DNA of 7,261 nt. It comes from Nitrospinota bacterium (GTDB taxonomy: Bacteria > Nitrospinota > Nitrospinia > SZUA-224). The translations under genes were made by a program, and so were the position numbers. The stretch's first letter is position 1. Every line of letters starts with the position of its first letter. The notes under the pieces are model-generated. The model was not told the DNA's origin. It saw only the letters and a program-made list of their open reading frames with translations, and searched no databases. The stretch is from contig JACRGM010000192.1 of the NCBI GenBank assembly GCA_016212345.1, positions 1 to 7,261 on the forward strand, written 5' to 3'. Positions 6,405 to 7,261 of this stretch are shown piece by piece.

Positions 6405-7261
6405 TGACATCCCTTCTCTCTTCTTCTGTACCAATCTCAGGGTAATCAATCCTTAAATGGAATATACCTGTCAAGATACGGATAAAACTCTCTGAGATAT
6501 TATGAAGATCTCTCAATGTAAGATCGCATTCATCTAATTGACCATCTATAAACTTCTCGTTTATTATCTTATGTACCAGTCCCTGAAGCCGAGAATGGGT
6601 TGGTTCAGTCAATGTCCTTGATGCTGCCTCCACAGAATCTGCCAAGAGGATAATGGCTGTCTCCTTTGTCTGCGGTTTTGGTCCTACATAACGATAGTTC
6701 TCCTCTTTAATCAATTGGACATCTATATTCTCCTTCTCCTTGGCCTTAGAATAAAAATAAGTGATCAGACTCGTCCCATGATGCTCCCTTATAAAATCTA
6801 TGATCCTCTCCATTAACCCATTCTCTTTAGCAAGTTCGATCCCATCCTTTACATGCGAGGTTATTATAAGACTACTCATACTCGGAGCCAGATTATCATG
6901 TTTATTACTATCAGGATGGTTTTCAATAAAATACTCAGGTTTCTTCATCTTCCCTATATCATGATAATATGACCCTACCCTAGCTAATAAGGGGTTTGCC
7001 CCTATAGATTCAGCAGCAGCTTCAGCTATGCTTCCTACAATTATACTATGATGGAATGTCCCTGGGGCATCGAGAACTAATTGACGCAAAAGGGGATGAT
7101 CCATATCTGATAGCTCTAATAATCTTATATCAGATGTAACATGGAATATTGATTCCAATATTGGGACAATACTAGATACAACCATGGCGACAATGACCCC
7201 ACCAACAAACCCCATAAGTATATCATTAAACCCCTTTATGGAGAAAATAGTGCTATTTGTC
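6301..7261 (-). CDS. pgpH: PgpH-type cyclic-di-AMP phosphodiesterase (7TMR-HD family), C-terminal part
   Basis: Members of this membrane family carry an extracytoplasmic sensor domain, seven transmembrane helices and a cytoplasmic HD domain that hydrolyses cyclic di-AMP to pApA. Only the end is present: the frame stays open past the ATG at 7215 to the window edge with no stop, so 7215 is not the true start. Numbered from Met 7215, residues 1-24 are the last transmembrane helix (VIVAMVVSSIVPILESIF), followed by the family linker TSDIRLLELS (27-36). HD-domain ligands are His55/His56 (GTFHHS), His85-Asp86 (YYHDIGK), His121 (SHV), His145-His146 (REHHG) and Asp193 (LADSVEA). Family proteins normally end soon after the FHLRIDYPE motif (252-260). 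Here a charged tail of 44 residues follows, ending KKDIGVIRRLRRAG. Its last ~34 residues are encoded over the 5' end of ybeY. The sensor and most membrane helices are outside the window, so its signal cannot be judged. Cyclic di-AMP specificity is inferred from the family. Confidence 0.93.
   Translation of the reverse strand, partial: TNSTIFSIKGFNDILMGFVGGVIVAMVVSSIVPILESIFHVTSDIRLLELSDMDHPLLRQLVLDAPGTFHHSIIVGSIAEAAAESIGANPLLARVGSYYHDIGKMKKPEYFIENHPDSNKHDNLAPSMSSLIITSHVKDGIELAKENGLMERIIDFIREHHGTSLITYFYSKAKEKENIDVQLIKEENYRYVGPKPQTKETAIILLADSVEAASRTLTEPTHSRLQGLVHKIINEKFIDGQLDECDLTLRDLHNISESFIRILTGIFHLRIDYPEIGTEEERRDVNGDIFEKSTKEDSIRLSQDKKKDIGVIRRLRRAG
6411..6420 (-). promoter_or_regulatory. Ribosome-binding site deciding the ybeY start
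   Basis: On the minus strand this reads GAGAGAAGGG. It touches the ATG at 6410 directly but stands six bases from the ATG at 6404, the usual spacing, so 6404 is the preferred start. It lies inside the pgpH coding frame, so ybeY initiation happens on message still being translated for PgpH. Confidence 0.55.

Noticed and set aside
7105..7135. Inverted repeat ATCTGATA/TATCAGAT inside pgpH
   Set aside because: A 15-base loop, A-T-rich arms, and the coding of conserved family residues (TSDIRLLELS) make it a chance product of codons.
1..7261. CRISPR array, transposon, phage or toxin-antitoxin module
   Set aside because: No regularly spaced repeats, transposase motifs, terminal repeats or small paired genes were found; all long frames outside the shadows belong to housekeeping families.

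Overview
The window is ordinary AT-rich bacterial chromosome carrying six recognisable housekeeping genes in two converging blocks. Isoleucine is often ATA and arginine is mostly AGA or AGG, while glycine pairs are often GGG GGG. These habits and the gene set point to a low-GC, probably uncultured bacterium. A class S13 penicillin-binding protein with a signal peptide implies a peptidoglycan wall with an extracytoplasmic compartment, and a PgpH-type HD protein implies cyclic di-AMP signalling. I cannot assign a phylum from the sequence alone. I see no plasmid, phage, transposase, CRISPR, rRNA or tRNA signature.

Positions 1-262 hold no convincing gene. The first ~90 bases are a locally GC-richer patch with four TGCGC motifs and a 15-bp palindrome, possibly part of a dispersed repeat. 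The next ~170 bases are very AT-rich and end in an 18-bp tandem duplication, each copy carrying a perfect TATAAT, directly at the start of the first gene.

Plus-strand block, 263-3578: dacB (D-Ala-D-Ala carboxypeptidase/endopeptidase, PBP4 type) followed after one base by recJ (single-strand 5'-3' exonuclease), which starts with TTG. RecJ carries an extra ~18-residue segment between its DHH core and DHHA1 domain. The DNA there is a GC-rich interrupted palindrome, suggesting an in-frame insertion of a small palindromic repeat.

Minus-strand block, 7261 down to 3583, in transcription order: pgpH (5' end outside the window), ybeY, tsaD, and a phosphomannomutase/phosphoglucomutase. The genes are packed: pgpH overlaps ybeY by about 104 bases, ybeY overlaps tsaD by 7 bases, and the mutase starts about 21 bases after tsaD. 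The set joins second-messenger turnover, rRNA maturation, the t6A tRNA modification and sugar-phosphate supply for envelope glycans. The pgpH-ybeY pairing is widespread in bacteria.

The two blocks meet tail to tail with only 4 bases between stop codons and no visible terminator. I found no clear candidate for a new biological system. The best leads are the palindrome in recJ, the overprinted pgpH tail and the duplicated TATAAT unit ahead of dacB.
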